A stretch of 64,000 nt of DNA, from the NCBI GenBank assembly GCA_030604135.1, contig JAUVWL010000008.1, positions 1 to 64,000 of the forward strand. The letters are read 5' to 3'. How positions within the stretch are numbered: position 1 is the first letter of the stretch; each line of letters begins with the position of its first letter. This DNA comes from Burkholderiales bacterium. Its GTDB lineage: Bacteria > Pseudomonadota > Gammaproteobacteria > Burkholderiales > Burkholderiaceae_C. The notes under the pieces are model-generated. The model did not search any database, was not told the origin of the DNA, and was given only the letters and a program-made list of their open reading frames with translations. Positions 19,277-30,768 of this stretch are shown here, piece after piece. A program made the translations under genes and the position numbers.

Positions 19277-22200
19277 TCAGCGTGTGAGCAGCCGCGCCAG
19301 GTACCGCCCGGTGTGGCTGGCCTCGCAGGCCGCTACGTCCTCCGGCGTGCCGCTGACCACCACGGTGCCGCCTCCGTTGCCGCCTTCGGGGCCCATGTCG
19401 ATCAGCCAGTCGGCGGTCTTGATGACGTCCAGGTTGTGCTCGATGACGACGATGGTGTTGCCGGCGTCGCGCAGCTGGTGCAGCACCTTGAGCAGCAGCT
19501 CGATGTCGGCGAAGTGCAGTCCCGTGGTGGGCTCGTCGAGGATGTAGAGCGTGCGGCCGGTGTCGCGCTTGGACAACTCCAACGCCAGCTTGACGCGCTG
19601 CGCCTCGCCGCCCGAGAGCGTGGTGGCGCTCTGGCCGAGCTGGATGTAGGACAGGCCCACGTCCAGCAGCGTCTGCAGCTTGCGGTGCAGGGTCGGCACG
19701 GCGCCGAAGAAGGCGTGCGCCTGTTCGACCGTCATGTCCAGAATCTGCGCGATGTTCCTGCCCTTGTACTGGACCTCCAGCGTCTCGCGGTTGTAGCGCT
19801 GGCCGTGGCAGACCTCGCAGGGCACGTAGACGTCGGGCAAGAAGTGCATCTCGACCTTGACCACGCCGTCGCCCTGGCAGGCTTCGCAGCGGCCCCCGGC
19901 CACGTTGAAACTGAAGCGTCCCGGCCCGTAGCCGCGCTCGCGCGCGGTGGGCACCTCGGCCATCAGCTCGCGGATGCCGGTGAACAGGCCGGTGTAGGTG
20001 GCCGGGTTGCTGCGCGGCGTGCGGCCGATCGGGCTCTGGTCGACGTTGATGACCTTGTCGAAGTGTTCGATGCCCTCGATCGCGTCGTGCTCGGCCGGCT
20101 CGTCGTGCGAGCGGTAGAGCGTGCGGGCGACGGCGGCGTACAGGGTGTCGTTGACCAGGGTCGACTTGCCGGAGCCGGAGACACCGGTCACGCAGGTCAG
20201 CAGGCCGACCGGGAAGGCGACGCTGACGTCCTTGAGGTTGTGGCCGCGCGCGCCGCGCACGCGGATTTCCTGCAGTTCACCCAGGGTGGCTTCGTGCGCG
20301 GCCTGGCGCTCGGCGCGCCTTTCAGCGGCTGGGCTGATGGGGAACTTCGACTTGACCGGTGCCACCTTCACCGCCGGCTTGACGACCGGCAGCCAGGGCG
20401 TGCGGCGCGCCGGCACGGCAATCTGTTTGGCGCCACTGAGGTACTGGCCGGTCAGCGAGCCGGGGTGGGCCATGACCTCGGCCGGCGTGCCCTGGGCCAT
20501 GATGCGGCCGCCGTGCACCCCTGCGCCGGGGCCGATGTCGATGCAGTAGTCGGCCGTGCGGATCATGTCCTCGTCGTGCTCGACCACCAGCACCGTGTTG
20601 CCCAGGTCGCGCAGGTGCTGCAGCGTGCCGATGAGGCGGTCGTTGTCGCGCTGGTGCAGGCCGATGCTGGGCTCGTCCAGCACGTACATCACGCCGGTCA
20701 GTCCGCTGCCGATCTGGCTGGCCAGGCGGATGCGCTGGGCCTCGCCCCCCGACAGGGTTTCAGCGCTGCGGTCCAGGCTGAGGTAGTTCAGACCGACGTC
20801 GTTGAGGAATTTCAGGCGCTGGCGGATTTCGTTGACCACGCGCGCGGCGATGTCGGCCTTTGCACCCTGCAGCTGCAGCCGCTGGAAGTAGGCCAGCGCT
20901 TCACCCAGCGTGATGTGGCTGACCTTGTAGATGGGCTGGCGCTGCTCGCCCTCGCCGATGAACACGTGGCGCGCCTCTTTGCGCAGGCGGGTGCCGCCGC
21001 ACTCGGGGCAGGGATGGGTGCTGCGGTAGCGCGAGAGCTCCTCGCGCACGTTGGCCGAATCGGTCTCGCGCCAGCGGCGTTCGAAGTTGCGGATGATGCC
21101 CTCGAACGGGTGCTTCTTGCTGATCTTCTTGCCGGCGCGCTCGCCGGACTCCAGCGCGTAGCTGAACTTGATTTCTTCCTCACCGGAGCCGAACAGCAGC
21201 ACCTGGCGGATGGACTCGGGCAGATCCTCCCAGGGCGCCTCGGCGTTGAACCCGTAGTGCGCCGCCAGGCTTTCGATCATGGCGAAGTAGTAGCCGTTGC
21301 GCCGGTCCCAGCCCTTGATGGCACCGCTGGCCAGGCTGAGCGTCGGAAAGGCGACCACCCGGGCCGGGTCAAAAATGTCGGTGTGGCCCAGGCCGTCACA
21401 GGCCGGGCAGGCACCGAGCGGCGAGTTGAAGGAGAACAGGCGCGGCTCCAGCTCACCCACCGTGTGGTGGCAGACCGGGCAGGCAAACTTGGCGGAGAAC
21501 GCTTGCTCGGCGCCGGTGTCCATGTCCAGCGCGATGGCGCGGCCGTCGGCCAGGCGCAGCGCGGCTTCGAAGCTTTCGGCCAATCTTTGCCGCTGTGGAT
21601 TCGTGCCCTCTTCATCGACCGAGCGCACCTTGATGCGGTCGATCACCACGTCGATGCTGTGCTTCTCGGTCTTCTTGAGCGCGGGCAGGGCTTCGGCCTC
21701 CACCACCTCGCCGTTCAGGCGAAACCGCACATAGCCCTGGGCCTGCATGTCGGCGAACAGGTCGTGGAACTCGCCTTTCTTCTCGCGCACCACCGGCGCC
21801 AGGATCATCAGCCGGGTGCCCTCGGGCAGGGCCAGCACGGTGTCCACCATCTGGGCCACGCTCTGAGAGGCCAGCGGCAGGTCGTGTTCGGGGCAGTAGG
21901 GCGTGCCGGCGCGGGCGTAAAGCAGGCGCAGGTAGTCGTGGATCTCGGTCACCGTGCCCACGGTCGAGCGCGGGTTGTGGCTGGTGGCCTTCTGCTCGAT
22001 GGCGATGGCGGGCGACAGACCCTCGATCAGGTCCACGTCGGGTTTGTCCATCAGCTGCAGGAACTGCCGCGCGTAGGCCGACAGGCTCTCCACATAGCGG
22101 CGTTGCCCCTCGGCGTACAGCGTGTCGAAAGCCAGGCTGGACTTGCCCGAGCCCGACAAACCGGTGATCACCACCAGCGCGTTCTTCGGGATGTCCAGAT

Positions 22201-22330
22201 CGATGTTCTTGAGGTTGTGCGTGCGCGCTCCTCGCACCGTCAGAGTGGTCGAGGCCAGGCGGGCGCGGTCGGCCGCCGCCTGTCGGGGCAGGTCGGCGTC
22301 GCTGGACAGAGGGGGCGGGGTGAGGTTCAC
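19277..22330 (-). CDS. uvrA: Excinuclease ABC subunit A
   Basis: Two ABC ATPase halves, [38 protein letters not shown], zinc fingers; GTG start assumed. Confidence 0.97.
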   Translation of the reverse strand: MNLTPPPLSSDADLPRQAAADRARLASTTLTVRGARTHNLKNIDLDIPKNALVVITGLSGSGKSSLAFDTLYAEGQRRYVESLSAYARQFLQLMDKPDVDLIEGLSPAIAIEQKATSHNPRSTVGTVTEIHDYLRLLYARAGTPYCPEHDLPLASQSVAQMVDTVLALPEGTRLMILAPVVREKKGEFHDLFADMQAQGYVRFRLNGEVVEAEALPALKKTEKHSIDVVIDRIKVRSVDEEGTNPQRQRLAESFEAALRLADGRAIALDMDTGAEQAFSAKFACPVCHHTVGELEPRLFSFNSPLGACPACDGLGHTDIFDPARVVAFPTLSLASGAIKGWDRRNGYYFAMIESLAAHYGFNAEAPWEDLPESIRQVLLFGSGEEEIKFSYALESGERAGKKISKKHPFEGIIRNFERRWRETDSANVREELSRYRSTHPCPECGGTRLRKEARHVFIGEGEQRQPIYKVSHITLGEALAYFQRLQLQGAKADIAARVVNEIRQRLKFLNDVGLNYLSLDRSAETLSGGEAQRIRLASQIGSGLTGVMYVLDEPSIGLHQRDNDRLIGTLQHLRDLGNTVLVVEHDEDMIRTADYCIDIGPGAGVHGGRIMAQGTPAEVMAHPGSLTGQYLSGAKQIAVPARRTPWLPVVKPAVKVAPVKSKFPISPAAERRAERQAAHEATLGELQEIRVRGARGHNLKDVSVAFPVGLLTCVTGVSGSGKSTLVNDTLYAAVARTLYRSHDEPAEHDAIEGIEHFDKVINVDQSPIGRTPRSNPATYTGLFTGIRELMAEVPTARERGYGPGRFSFNVAGGRCEACQGDGVVKVEMHFLPDVYVPCEVCHGQRYNRETLEVQYKGRNIAQILDMTVEQAHAFFGAVPTLHRKLQTLLDVGLSYIQLGQSATTLSGGEAQRVKLALELSKRDTGRTLYILDEPTTGLHFADIELLLKVLHQLRDAGNTIVVIEHNLDVIKTADWLIDMGPEGGNGGGTVVVSGTPEDVAACEASHTGRYLARLLTR

Positions 22331-22585
22331 GGCAAGAAGGCAGGAAGGCCGGCGTCGGACGGGCAACCCACCATGATAAGCCGCCACAGGGCTTGGCGCA
22401 CCCGCTGGGCCACGCCGTGTCCGACCGCGTGTCCGGTCAGGCGCTTTGACGCACAATACCGGGTTGCCCTGCACCCCGGGGTATGCGGTCACCCTTCGGC
22501 CGTCGTCGATCCGTCTTCTCACCAGCTTTTCGTGCCCGTTTCTCCCGCCACCACCGCCGATGCCGGCACCCCGGATGCCGCCCGC

Positions 22586-23758
22586 ATGACGTCGGCCGAG
22601 CTGCGCTCGACCTGGTCGCTGGCGTCCATTTATGCCTTGCGCATGCTGGGCCTGTTCCTGGTGATGCCGGTGTTTGTGCTGGAGGCGCGCCACTACCCGG
22701 GTGGCGACGACGCGGCCCTGATCGGGCTGGCCATGGGTGTTTATGGCCTGACCCAGGCCCTGCTGCAGTTGCCACTGGGGCTGGCTTCGGACCGGCTGGG
22801 GCGCAAGCCGGTCATCCTGGCCGGGCTGGCCGTGTTTGCCATCGGCAGCCTTGTGGCAGCCTGGGCGCCCAGCCTGCACTGGCTGGTGGTTGGCCGCGCC
22901 CTGCAGGGGGCGGGCGCCATTTCGGCCGCCGTCACCGCCTTGCTGGCCGACCTGACGCGCGACCAAGTGCGCACCAAATCCATGGCCCTGATCGGCATCA
23001 GCATCGCACTCATGTTCGTGCTCTCGCTGGTGCTGGCGCCGCTGCTGACCCCGCTGATCGGCCTGGCCGGCCTGTTTGCGATCACCGGTGGGCTGGCCCT
23101 GACGGGCATGGCGGTGGTGGCCTGGGTGGTGCCACCGGAGCCGGCCGAACACCGCCTGCAACCGCGCGGGGGCTTGCGGCAGGTGCTGGCGAACCGGGAG
23201 CTGCTGCGCGTGGACCTCGGGGTGTTCGTGCTGCACGCGGTGCAGATTGCCATGTGGATGGCCGTGCCCACCTTGCTGGTGCAGGCCGGCATCGAAACGG
23301 CCGGCCACTGGCAGGTCTACCTACCGGCGGTGGTGGTGTCGCTGCTGATCATGGGTGGTTTCCTGTTCCGGCTGGAGCGGCGCGGCTACTTCCGGGCGGT
23401 TTACCTGGGCACGGTGGCCCTGATGGTGCTGGTGCAGCTGGGTTTTCTGGGCAGCCTGGGGCAGCCGTCGCTCTGGGCCCTGGGCCTGCTGCTGACTTTG
23501 TATTTTGTGGGCTTCAACACCCAGGAGGCCAGCCAGCCCAGCCTGGTCTCGCAGATCGCGCCCGCTGCGCAGCGCGGCGCCGCCCTGGGCGTCTACAACA
23601 CGCTGATGTCGCTGGGCATCTTCTCGGGCGGGTTGCTCGGTGGCCTGGTGCTCAGGGGCTGGGGCGCACAAGGCCTGTTCGTGGCCTGCAGTGGCCTCAT
23701 GCTGCTTTGGCTGCTGCTGGCCTGGCCCATGAAGGCGCCGGCGTCATCGCGGCGCTGA
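22586..23758 (+). CDS. MFS transporter
   Basis: [23 protein letters not shown]...[16 protein letters not shown]; alternative GTG start at 22532. Confidence 0.9.
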   Translation: MTSAELRSTWSLASIYALRMLGLFLVMPVFVLEARHYPGGDDAALIGLAMGVYGLTQALLQLPLGLASDRLGRKPVILAGLAVFAIGSLVAAWAPSLHWLVVGRALQGAGAISAAVTALLADLTRDQVRTKSMALIGISIALMFVLSLVLAPLLTPLIGLAGLFAITGGLALTGMAVVAWVVPPEPAEHRLQPRGGLRQVLANRELLRVDLGVFVLHAVQIAMWMAVPTLLVQAGIETAGHWQVYLPAVVVSLLIMGGFLFRLERRGYFRAVYLGTVALMVLVQLGFLGSLGQPSLWALGLLLTLYFVGFNTQEASQPSLVSQIAPAAQRGAALGVYNTLMSLGIFSGGLLGGLVLRGWGAQGLFVACSGLMLLWLLLAWPMKAPASSRR

Positions 23759-25147
23759 GTCGGTCCCGGGCCGGGAGTACGGACCCGGTTCGGTCGGGCG
23801 GCTGTCCTCTGATTCGTCGGCCGGGCGCACCGAGCGCAGCATCAGCGCCGACATGGTGCTGTAGAGCGGGCGGCTGATCATGCGCGAGACGCCACTGGCC
23901 ACCAGGGCACAGGCCATCAGGCTGAGCACCATGCCATGGCCGTCGGTCATTTCCATCACGATGATCATGGCGGTGATGGGGGTCTGGGTGACCGCGGCGA
24001 GGAAGCCGCACATGCCCAGGGCGATCAGGGCCATGCCATGGGGCGAATCCAGCAGCCAGGCGATGTCGGCACCCACGCCAGCGCCCAGCGACAGGCTGGG
24101 GCCGAAGATGCCGCCGGGTATGCCGGTCCAGGCCGACAACCAGGAGGCGATGAACTTCAGGCCGGTGAACAGCAGCGGCGTGTGGGCGGACGGATCGTTG
24201 GCCGCCTGTTCCAGCAACAGGTGGGTGTGCTGGTGGCCCACGCCCACCGCAGCCCCGCCACTGATCACTGCAATGACCGCCACCACAAAGCCACAGATGG
24301 CGGCGAAGGCCACCGGGCGCTTGCGCCGGTAGGCGCAGAAGCGGTCGGGCATGCCGGTGAAGGAGGCCAGCATCAGGCGGGCCAGCAGGCCACCGAGCAG
24401 GCCGCAGGCCACGGCCACCACCGTGCCCGGCCCGATCAGGTCCCACCAGGACAGGCCATCGGTGCGCACCCGCCCGAAGTAGGACAGGTTGCCAAAGGCC
24501 GAGACGGCCACCAGACCGGCCACCACGATGGCCACCAGCATCAGCGCACTGCTGCGCTCCATGAGCCGGCGTGAGAGTTCCTCGATGGCGAACACGATGC
24601 CACCGAGCGGCGTGTTGAAGGCCGCAGCAATGCCGGCCGCACCGCCGGCCACCAGAAGTTCCCGATCGGAGATGCCCGAACGCGGCGAGAGCCAGCGGCG
24701 CGCGTGCAACATGACGCCGGCCGCCACCTGCACCGACGGCCCCTGACGACCGATCGACAGACCGGCCAGCAGGCCCCCGGAGACGGCCAGGATCTTGGCG
24801 AAACTCAGCTTGAGTGAGACAAAGCGCCCGCGGGTGTCGAGCGGGGTTTCAGGTGCGAGTGCGGTAAGCACCTGCGGCACACCCGAGCCGGCCGCACCGG
24901 GAGCCCAGCGGCGCACCAGCCAGACCACCAGGGCGGTGACGGCCGGTGTCCAGATCAGGGGCGACCACCAGGCGGTGCTGCGCATGTCCTGGTAGGCGCC
25001 AAAAGCGGCGTCGGCAAGCAGGGTGAAGACCACCACCGCAAGCCCGGCCAGCACGGCGTAGGCGATGATGATGGCCCGGTCCAGCCACTGGCGTGCATCG
25101 CTGACCTCGTCGCGCACGTTTTGCAGGAAATCCGGCTCACCTTTCAT
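23744..25147 (-). CDS. ClC-type chloride channel/antiporter
   Basis: GSGVPQV, SIGRQGPSVQVAAGVML, GxFxP-like GIFGPSLSLG. Confidence 0.93.
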   Translation of the reverse strand: MKGEPDFLQNVRDEVSDARQWLDRAIIIAYAVLAGLAVVVFTLLADAAFGAYQDMRSTAWWSPLIWTPAVTALVVWLVRRWAPGAAGSGVPQVLTALAPETPLDTRGRFVSLKLSFAKILAVSGGLLAGLSIGRQGPSVQVAAGVMLHARRWLSPRSGISDRELLVAGGAAGIAAAFNTPLGGIVFAIEELSRRLMERSSALMLVAIVVAGLVAVSAFGNLSYFGRVRTDGLSWWDLIGPGTVVAVACGLLGGLLARLMLASFTGMPDRFCAYRRKRPVAFAAICGFVVAVIAVISGGAAVGVGHQHTHLLLEQAANDPSAHTPLLFTGLKFIASWLSAWTGIPGGIFGPSLSLGAGVGADIAWLLDSPHGMALIALGMCGFLAAVTQTPITAMIIVMEMTDGHGMVLSLMACALVASGVSRMISRPLYSTMSALMLRSVRPADESEDSRPTEPGPYSRPGTDSAPR

Positions 25148-25362
25148 TGAGGGGTCAGTGTACGTGCTCTGGCACGGCGGTGTGCCGCGGTGTGGCAATC
25201 TGACCTCATCTTGTGGGATGTGCTTTGGTTCCAGTTGGCGTGAACCATCGCCAGAGCGTGGGATGAGCGGCTGGGCGAGGCAGGGCGGATGGGGCACAAT
25301 GACTGTTTTGTATCGGGGCGCCGGCGGTGGCCGCTGCGCCCGTTTCACCAGGGCTTGTTCAC

Positions 25363-25854
25363 ATGGCATCCGTCAACAAAGTCATCCTCGTCGGCAACTG
25401 TGGCCGCGACCCCGAAATCCGTTACCTGCCTTCCGGTCAGGCCGTGGCCAACGTGAGCATCGCCACCACCAGCCGCCGCAAGGACCGCAATTCCGGCGAG
25501 TTCGTTGAAGAGACCCAGTGGCACCGCGTCACCTTCTTCGAGCGCCTGGCCGAAGTCGTCGGCGAGTACGTGAAGAAGGGCACCCCGATCTACGTGGAAG
25601 GGCGACTGACCTACCGCAAGTACACCGACAAGGACGGCATCGAGAAGAACGCCACCGACATCATCGCCAGCGAGATGCAGCTGCTCGGCGGTCGCCAGGG
25701 CATGGGCGGCCCCAGCGGAGACGATGGCGGTGGCTACAGCCGCCCGGCCGCCGCGCCGCGCGCAGCTGCCCCGGCGCCGCGCCAGGCGCCGGCGCCAGCG
25801 CCGGCACGCCAGTCCAGCGGCTTTGACGACATGGACGACGACATTCCGTTCTGA
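25363..25854 (+). CDS. ssb: Single-stranded DNA-binding protein
   Basis: OB fold [21 protein letters not shown], acidic tip DDDIPF. Confidence 0.97.
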   Translation: MASVNKVILVGNCGRDPEIRYLPSGQAVANVSIATTSRRKDRNSGEFVEETQWHRVTFFERLAEVVGEYVKKGTPIYVEGRLTYRKYTDKDGIEKNATDIIASEMQLLGGRQGMGGPSGDDGGGYSRPAAAPRAAAPAPRQAPAPAPARQSSGFDDMDDDIPF

Positions 25855-25885
25855 CTCCGCCCTAGAGATTTTTTGTTGATGACCA

Positions 25886-25917
25886 AGCCCGCTTCCCCTC
25901 TGGGGAGCGGGCTTTTT
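25886..25917 (+). terminator. Intrinsic terminator of ssb
   Basis: AGCCCGCTTCCCC-TCT-GGGGAGCGGGCT-TTTT. Confidence 0.88.
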
Positions 25918-26072
25918 CACGCCCCCCGTTGCGTCCGGGGCAGGGGCCTGAACAGGGTCATGACGGCCTGTGAAATACGCGCGCAGCTTGTGACCTCACG
26001 ACCGGGTCGTCGCCGGGGGCCTTGCCGTTTTCACCAGTTCGGTCTGAACGTCTGGCGTGTGAGAATGGCTTG

Positions 26073-26951
26073 ATGAGCACCTCGACATCCTCCTTTCTCT
26101 CCGACGCGGACGGCACCCGGGTCGTCACCTACACCTGGGCCGATGTGGCCGGCGAGCCCACAGGCGTGGTGCAGATTGCCCACGGGCTTGCCGAACATGG
26201 TCAACGCTATGACCGGTTTGCCAGGGCGCTGAATGCCGCCGGTTTCGTGGTCCACGCGGTCGACCACCGTGGGCACGGGCGCACAGCCGATGGGCGGCTG
26301 GGTGACTTTGGCGCAGTGGGCTTTGATGGCCTGATTGCCGATGTGGCCCAGTTCGGTGGTCTGCTTCGGGCGCAACACGAGGGCCTTCCCGTGTTCCTGT
26401 TCGCCCATTCGATGGGCTCGTTTGCCGCACAGGTGGCCATGCTCGATCACGCATCAACCTGGTCGGGCGTGGTTCTGTCGGGTTCGACCGCGCTGGACCT
26501 GTTTGTGGCCGCCATGGCCAATGCGCCGGCGGACGCGCCGGCCGGGCTGGCAGCGTTCAACGCAGGCTTCGAGAACCGCACGGGATACGAATGGCTTTCT
26601 CGCGACGCCGCCGAGGTCGATGCCTACGTTGCTGATCCCTGGTGCGGTTGGGATGTGCCGGACGATGTGATTCCCGCCTTGTTTGCGCCTGCGCCCCGGC
26701 TGGCGGACCCGGCCTTGCTGGCGGGTATCCGAAGCGAGCTGCCTGTGTTGATCGCTTCGGGTGACGCCGATCCGCTGGCGGGCGGTGGTGCGCTGATTCA
26801 GTTGCTGGGCAAGCGCTACCGCGATGCAGGCCTGGTCGATGTGTCGGTCAGGCTGTACCCGGCCGCGCGCCACGAAATCCTGAATGAGACCAACCGTGAA
26901 GAAGTGACGGCCGATATCGTGGCCTGGCTTCGCGCCCGCGCAGCTTCTTAG
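26073..26951 (+). CDS. Alpha/beta hydrolase (monoacylglycerol-lipase/lysophospholipase-like)
   Basis: HGLAEHGQRYDRFARAL...FAHSMGSFAAQ nucleophile elbow. Confidence 0.88.
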   Translation: MSTSTSSFLSDADGTRVVTYTWADVAGEPTGVVQIAHGLAEHGQRYDRFARALNAAGFVVHAVDHRGHGRTADGRLGDFGAVGFDGLIADVAQFGGLLRAQHEGLPVFLFAHSMGSFAAQVAMLDHASTWSGVVLSGSTALDLFVAAMANAPADAPAGLAAFNAGFENRTGYEWLSRDAAEVDAYVADPWCGWDVPDDVIPALFAPAPRLADPALLAGIRSELPVLIASGDADPLAGGGALIQLLGKRYRDAGLVDVSVRLYPAARHEILNETNREEVTADIVAWLRARAAS

Positions 26952-27087
26952 GACTCCTTCTCGACCGGCGGTTTGTCGACAGCGGCGAGCACGGTGCCCG
27001 TCGGCTGGATGCAGGCAGGCATGCGGGGCGCACCGCTGACGAGAATCGTGTTCGAACACTTGTGAGGGATGGGCAGCCAGGCAGGCC

Positions 27088-27117
27088 TTGACGGACAGAC
27101 TGCGTTCTGCATACGAT
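27088..27117 (+). promoter_or_regulatory. Predicted sigma-70 promoter for an intergenic sRNA
   Basis: TTGACG - 18 nt - TACGAT. Confidence 0.5.
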
Positions 27118-27123
27118 AGCGGA

Positions 27124-27198
27124 TACCCTGATGCCGCGCCGTCCTCCCTGGCGCGGCCTTTGACCCGCCCGGCTTCGCTGTCTGGCGGGTTTTCTTTT
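27124..27198 (+). ncRNA. Candidate small RNA with two hairpins and intrinsic terminator
   Basis: GCCGCGCC-GTCCTCCCT-GGCGCGGC (27133-27157), then ACCCGCC...GGCGGGT+TTTCTTTT (27163-27198), behind a promoter-like sequence. Confidence 0.5.
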
Positions 27199-27245
27199 GC
27201 CCGCGCCGTGCAAGTGCCGGGGCCAAACCCGGCACAATGAATGTC

Positions 27246-28574
27246 ATGAATCCCTCAGACGCTGCCACCCGCTCCCTGCCGCACGATGACCCTTTGCGTC
27301 GCCTGTTGCACGACGAGGTGCACGCGCGGCCGACGGCGCGCATCCGGCTGCCTGCATTGGTCGTCTTCGTGGCGGTGGCCAATGAAGACGTGAGCCGCGA
27401 GCAGGAGTGCGAGCACCTGCGGCGCTTGCCGGGCCAGCAGGGTCTGCAGCCGCAGGACCTGCAGGGCCATTTTCTGCGCTTGCGCATGCCGGGCTACACC
27501 CTCAAGTGGGAGCGCCACACCGAGTTCACCCGCTATTCCCTGGTGCAACCCCTGCCGGAGGGTGCCACCCTGGGTGCGCGCGACCCCGAACTGCTGTCCC
27601 ACATCGTGCTGCCGTCGGACTGGCTGGCCGGCATTCCCGGCCGCACCTTCGCCGCCATCAAGCTGGCCATGCTGCACGGCGATCTGTCCGAGCCGCAGGC
27701 CACGCTGGACATGGCGCGAACCTGGCTGGGTGAACACACGGTGGTCGGTTCGATCATGGGCAACCAGGCCCATTCGATGGTGGTGACCGATTTCATGCTG
27801 CGCGACAGCGGCTTCGAGCGCGTGCTGGTGGTGGCGCCGCCGTCGACCACGGAAACACGCGCCGGGCGCATCTCGCAGCGCGTGCTCGAGATCGAGACCT
27901 ACCGCCTGATGGCCTTGCGCGGTCTGCCGGTGGTCAAGGAACTGGGGCCTTTCCTGGCCGAAAGCGAACGCCGCCTGGCCGACATCACCGCCCAGCTGGA
28001 GAACAAGACCACCAGCGACGAAGACCTGCTGGAGACCCTGGTGTCGCTGGCGGCGGGCATCGAGCGTGCAACGGCCGAGCATGCCTACCGCTTCTCGGCC
28101 ACACGGGCCTACGATGCCCTGGTGGGTCAGCGCATCGCCGAGCTGCGCGAGCAGCCGATACCGGGCACCCAGACCATCGGCGAGTTCATGCAGCGGCGCC
28201 TGTCACCGGCGATGGCGACGGTGGCGGCCACTGCACAGCGCCTGGCCTCGCTGTCCGAACGGGTCAACCGGGCCAGCTCGCTGCTGCGCACCCGGGTCGA
28301 CATCGCCACCGAAGGGCAGAACCGCCAGTTGCTGGAGAAACTCACCAAGGGCCAGGAACTGCAGCTGCGCCTGCAGAGCACGGTGGAAGGCCTGTCGATC
28401 GCGGCCATCAGCTACTACGTGGTCAGCCTGCTGCTGTACCTGGGCAAAGCCGGCAAGGCGGCCGGCCTGCCGATCCACCCCGAGCTGGCGGCCGGTGCGC
28501 TGATTCCGCTGGTGCTCTGGGCGGTGTGGCGCACCACGCGCAAGATCCACGAGAAGCTGCACGCGGGCTCCTGA
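27246..28574 (+). CDS. DUF3422 domain membrane protein
   Basis: LHDEVHARPTARIRLPA, C-terminal TM and charged tail; alternative ATG at 27237. Confidence 0.85.
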   Translation: MNPSDAATRSLPHDDPLRRLLHDEVHARPTARIRLPALVVFVAVANEDVSREQECEHLRRLPGQQGLQPQDLQGHFLRLRMPGYTLKWERHTEFTRYSLVQPLPEGATLGARDPELLSHIVLPSDWLAGIPGRTFAAIKLAMLHGDLSEPQATLDMARTWLGEHTVVGSIMGNQAHSMVVTDFMLRDSGFERVLVVAPPSTTETRAGRISQRVLEIETYRLMALRGLPVVKELGPFLAESERRLADITAQLENKTTSDEDLLETLVSLAAGIERATAEHAYRFSATRAYDALVGQRIAELREQPIPGTQTIGEFMQRRLSPAMATVAATAQRLASLSERVNRASSLLRTRVDIATEGQNRQLLEKLTKGQELQLRLQSTVEGLSIAAISYYVVSLLLYLGKAGKAAGLPIHPELAAGALIPLVLWAVWRTTRKIHEKLHAGS

Positions 28575-28594
28575 ACGGCTGAGAGGAGCCGATT

Positions 28595-29920
28595 TCAGGT
28601 ATCTGGCCTGTCCAGACCCAGTTGCTTGAGCTTGCGGTACAAGGTGCGTTCGCTCATGCCCAGCCGGGCGGCCAGGGCCGCCCGGCTGCCCTGGTGCCGG
28701 GCCACGGCTTCCTGCAGGGTCTGTCGCTCCAGGCTGCGCAGGTTGGTGACCGGGGTGTCGTTGTCCGGTAGAGCGGATGGGTGCCGCAGGCGGCGCCCGG
28801 TGGCAATGGCTTCCGACACATGGTCGGCGTCGATGCGGTCGCCATCGCACAGCAGGGCGGCGCGTTCCAGCAGGTTGCGCAGCTCGCGCACATTGCCCGG
28901 GAACGGCTGGGTTTCCAGCAGGCGCAGTGCCGCCGGTGCGATCTCCAGCCGGCGCGGGGCCGCCACCCGCTCCAGCAGGGCGGTGGCCAGCAGCGCCACA
29001 TCGCCGGCGCGCTCGCGCAGCGGCGGCAATGGGATGGGGAAGGTGCACAGCCGGTAGAACAGGTCTTCTCGGAAGCGCCCGTTCTGCACCATGGCCTCGA
29101 TGTCGCGGTGGGTGGCGGAGACGATGCGGATGTCGGTGTGTCGCAGCTCGGTGCTGCCCACACGCCGGTAGGTGCCGGTCTCCAGCAGGCGCAGCAGCTT
29201 GACCTGCATGGGCAGGGGAATGTCGCCGACCTCGTCCAGAAACAGCGTGCCGCCGCTGGCCGCCTCGACCAGGCCGCCCTTGCTGGTGGTGGCGCCGGTG
29301 AAGGCGCCGCGCTCGTGGCCGAAAAGCTCGGATTCGAACAGGGTTTCGGGCAGGCTGGAGCAGTCCACTGCCACCAGCGGTTTGCCCGCGCGGGGGCTGG
29401 CCTCGTGGATGGCACGTGCCACCAGTTCCTTGCCGGTGCCCGACTCACCCAGCAGCAGGACACTGGCCCGTGACGGTGCCACGCGCGAGACCAGGCCCAG
29501 CATGCGCTGGAAGGCCGGAGAACGACCGATCAGCCCCTGGCCAGCCGCCTGTCCCTGGGCCACCTTCAGGGGCTCCATCTTCTCGACGTAGAAGGCCGGC
29601 TGTCCGTCCTCGCCAGGCAGGGGCGAGAGTTCGATGTTGACGTACTCCTCGCCCTGGGGCGTGTGGTGCAGGTGCAGCACCCGTTCGCGCTGCCCCGACT
29701 GGCGCGACTGGGCCAGCGGGCAGGACTCGCCCGCCTGGTCGCAGGGTACGGCGAACTGGTGCGAGACCTCGTAGCAGCGACGGCCGACCACGCTGCGCTG
29801 CGGACTGAACTGGCGCCGGTAGGCCGCGTTGGCGGCCAGGATGCGGTACTGCGCGTCGAACAGGATGTGCGGCTCGGGCAGGCCTTCGAGAAAGGCTGTG
29901 AGTTCGGGCAGGGGTTTCAT
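28595..29920 (-). CDS. Sigma-54-dependent Fis-type activator, FisR-like
   Basis: PAS-like N-domain with C49/C60/C67, AAA+ ([24 protein letters not shown]), Fis HTH C-terminus. Confidence 0.9.
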   Translation of the reverse strand: MKPLPELTAFLEGLPEPHILFDAQYRILAANAAYRRQFSPQRSVVGRRCYEVSHQFAVPCDQAGESCPLAQSRQSGQRERVLHLHHTPQGEEYVNIELSPLPGEDGQPAFYVEKMEPLKVAQGQAAGQGLIGRSPAFQRMLGLVSRVAPSRASVLLLGESGTGKELVARAIHEASPRAGKPLVAVDCSSLPETLFESELFGHERGAFTGATTSKGGLVEAASGGTLFLDEVGDIPLPMQVKLLRLLETGTYRRVGSTELRHTDIRIVSATHRDIEAMVQNGRFREDLFYRLCTFPIPLPPLRERAGDVALLATALLERVAAPRRLEIAPAALRLLETQPFPGNVRELRNLLERAALLCDGDRIDADHVSEAIATGRRLRHPSALPDNDTPVTNLRSLERQTLQEAVARHQGSRAALAARLGMSERTLYRKLKQLGLDRPDT

Positions 29921-30061
29921 GTGGGGCGGCTGACGGGGCAAGGGTGGTCGTCTGCCATTGTCTGTCATATGTGGCAGTCATGCCCCGTTGTTGTCATGGG
30001 GTCTGCTGTGTTGGTGGGTTGAAAGTCTTTGTCTCGAAAGGCTTTTTTTGCGCTCTAGGGT

Positions 30062-30077
30062 TGGCACAGATATTGGA
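30062..30077 (+). promoter_or_regulatory. Sigma-54 (-24/-12) promoter
   Basis: TGGCAC-AGATA-TTGGA, near-consensus to TGGCAC-N5-TTGCW, upstream of the Rieske gene. Confidence 0.75.
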
Positions 30078-30144
30078 ATGGTCCAAGCACTGGCGCTCAT
30101 CCTTGCCCAACCGCACCCCATGTGCATTCTCATAAGGAGGCTGT

Positions 30145-30768
30145 ATGTCCCAAGCGTCCACCCCGCCCATTTCCGGCCCGTCCGACGCTGCGATGGACCC
30201 CGATCGCAGAACCTGGCTGTTGGCCACCGGTGCCATGGGCGCCACTGCGGTCACCGCAGTGGCGCTGCCGCTGGTGTCCAGCTTTGCCCCCAGCGAGCGC
30301 GCCAAGGCACTGGGCGCCAGCGTGCACATCGATCCGGCCGGTATTGCGCCTGGTGAGGTGCGCGTGGTCGAATGGCGCGGGCAACCGGTCTGGGTGATGC
30401 GCCGAACCCCGCAGATGCTGGCCACCCTGGAAGGCATGGAGGGCTTGGCCGATCCGGACTCGAAGGTCCGTCAGCAGCCACCCTATGCCGCCAACACACA
30501 TCGGTCGATCCGCCCAGAGCTGCTGGTGACCGTGGGCATTTGCACCCACCTGGGCTGTTCACCCGTGACCATCGCACAGGGCAGCTCCAACCCCAGCGTG
30601 CCTGCCGACTGGAAGGGTGGCTTCTTCTGTCCGTGTCATGGATCGACCTTTGACTTCGCTGGGCGCGTGTTCCGCAACAAGCCTGCGCCGACCAACCTGG
30701 TGGTGCCGCCGCACCACTACCTTGTTGACGGCACACTGCAGATCGGCGAGGACGGTGCAGGCGCCTGA
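30145..30768 (+). CDS. Rieske [2Fe-2S] protein, ubiquinol-cytochrome c reductase type, orphan
   Basis: Tat signal DRRTWLLATGAMGATAV; CTHLGC and CPCHGS cluster motifs; no cytochrome b/c1 gene adjacent. Confidence 0.9.
   Translation: MSQASTPPISGPSDAAMDPDRRTWLLATGAMGATAVTAVALPLVSSFAPSERAKALGASVHIDPAGIAPGEVRVVEWRGQPVWVMRRTPQMLATLEGMEGLADPDSKVRQQPPYAANTHRSIRPELLVTVGICTHLGCSPVTIAQGSSNPSVPADWKGGFFCPCHGSTFDFAGRVFRNKPAPTNLVVPPHHYLVDGTLQIGEDGAGA

Noticed and set aside
22331-22531. LexA/SOS box between uvrA and the MFS gene
   Set aside because: No convincing CTGT-N8-ACAG palindrome in the intergenic region.
19313-23758. 1481-aa plus-strand ORF across the uvrA region
   Set aside because: Stop-free antisense frame over uvrA (real gene on the minus strand) running into the genuine MFS gene; a high-GC artefact. 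Only 22532/22586-23758 is credible.
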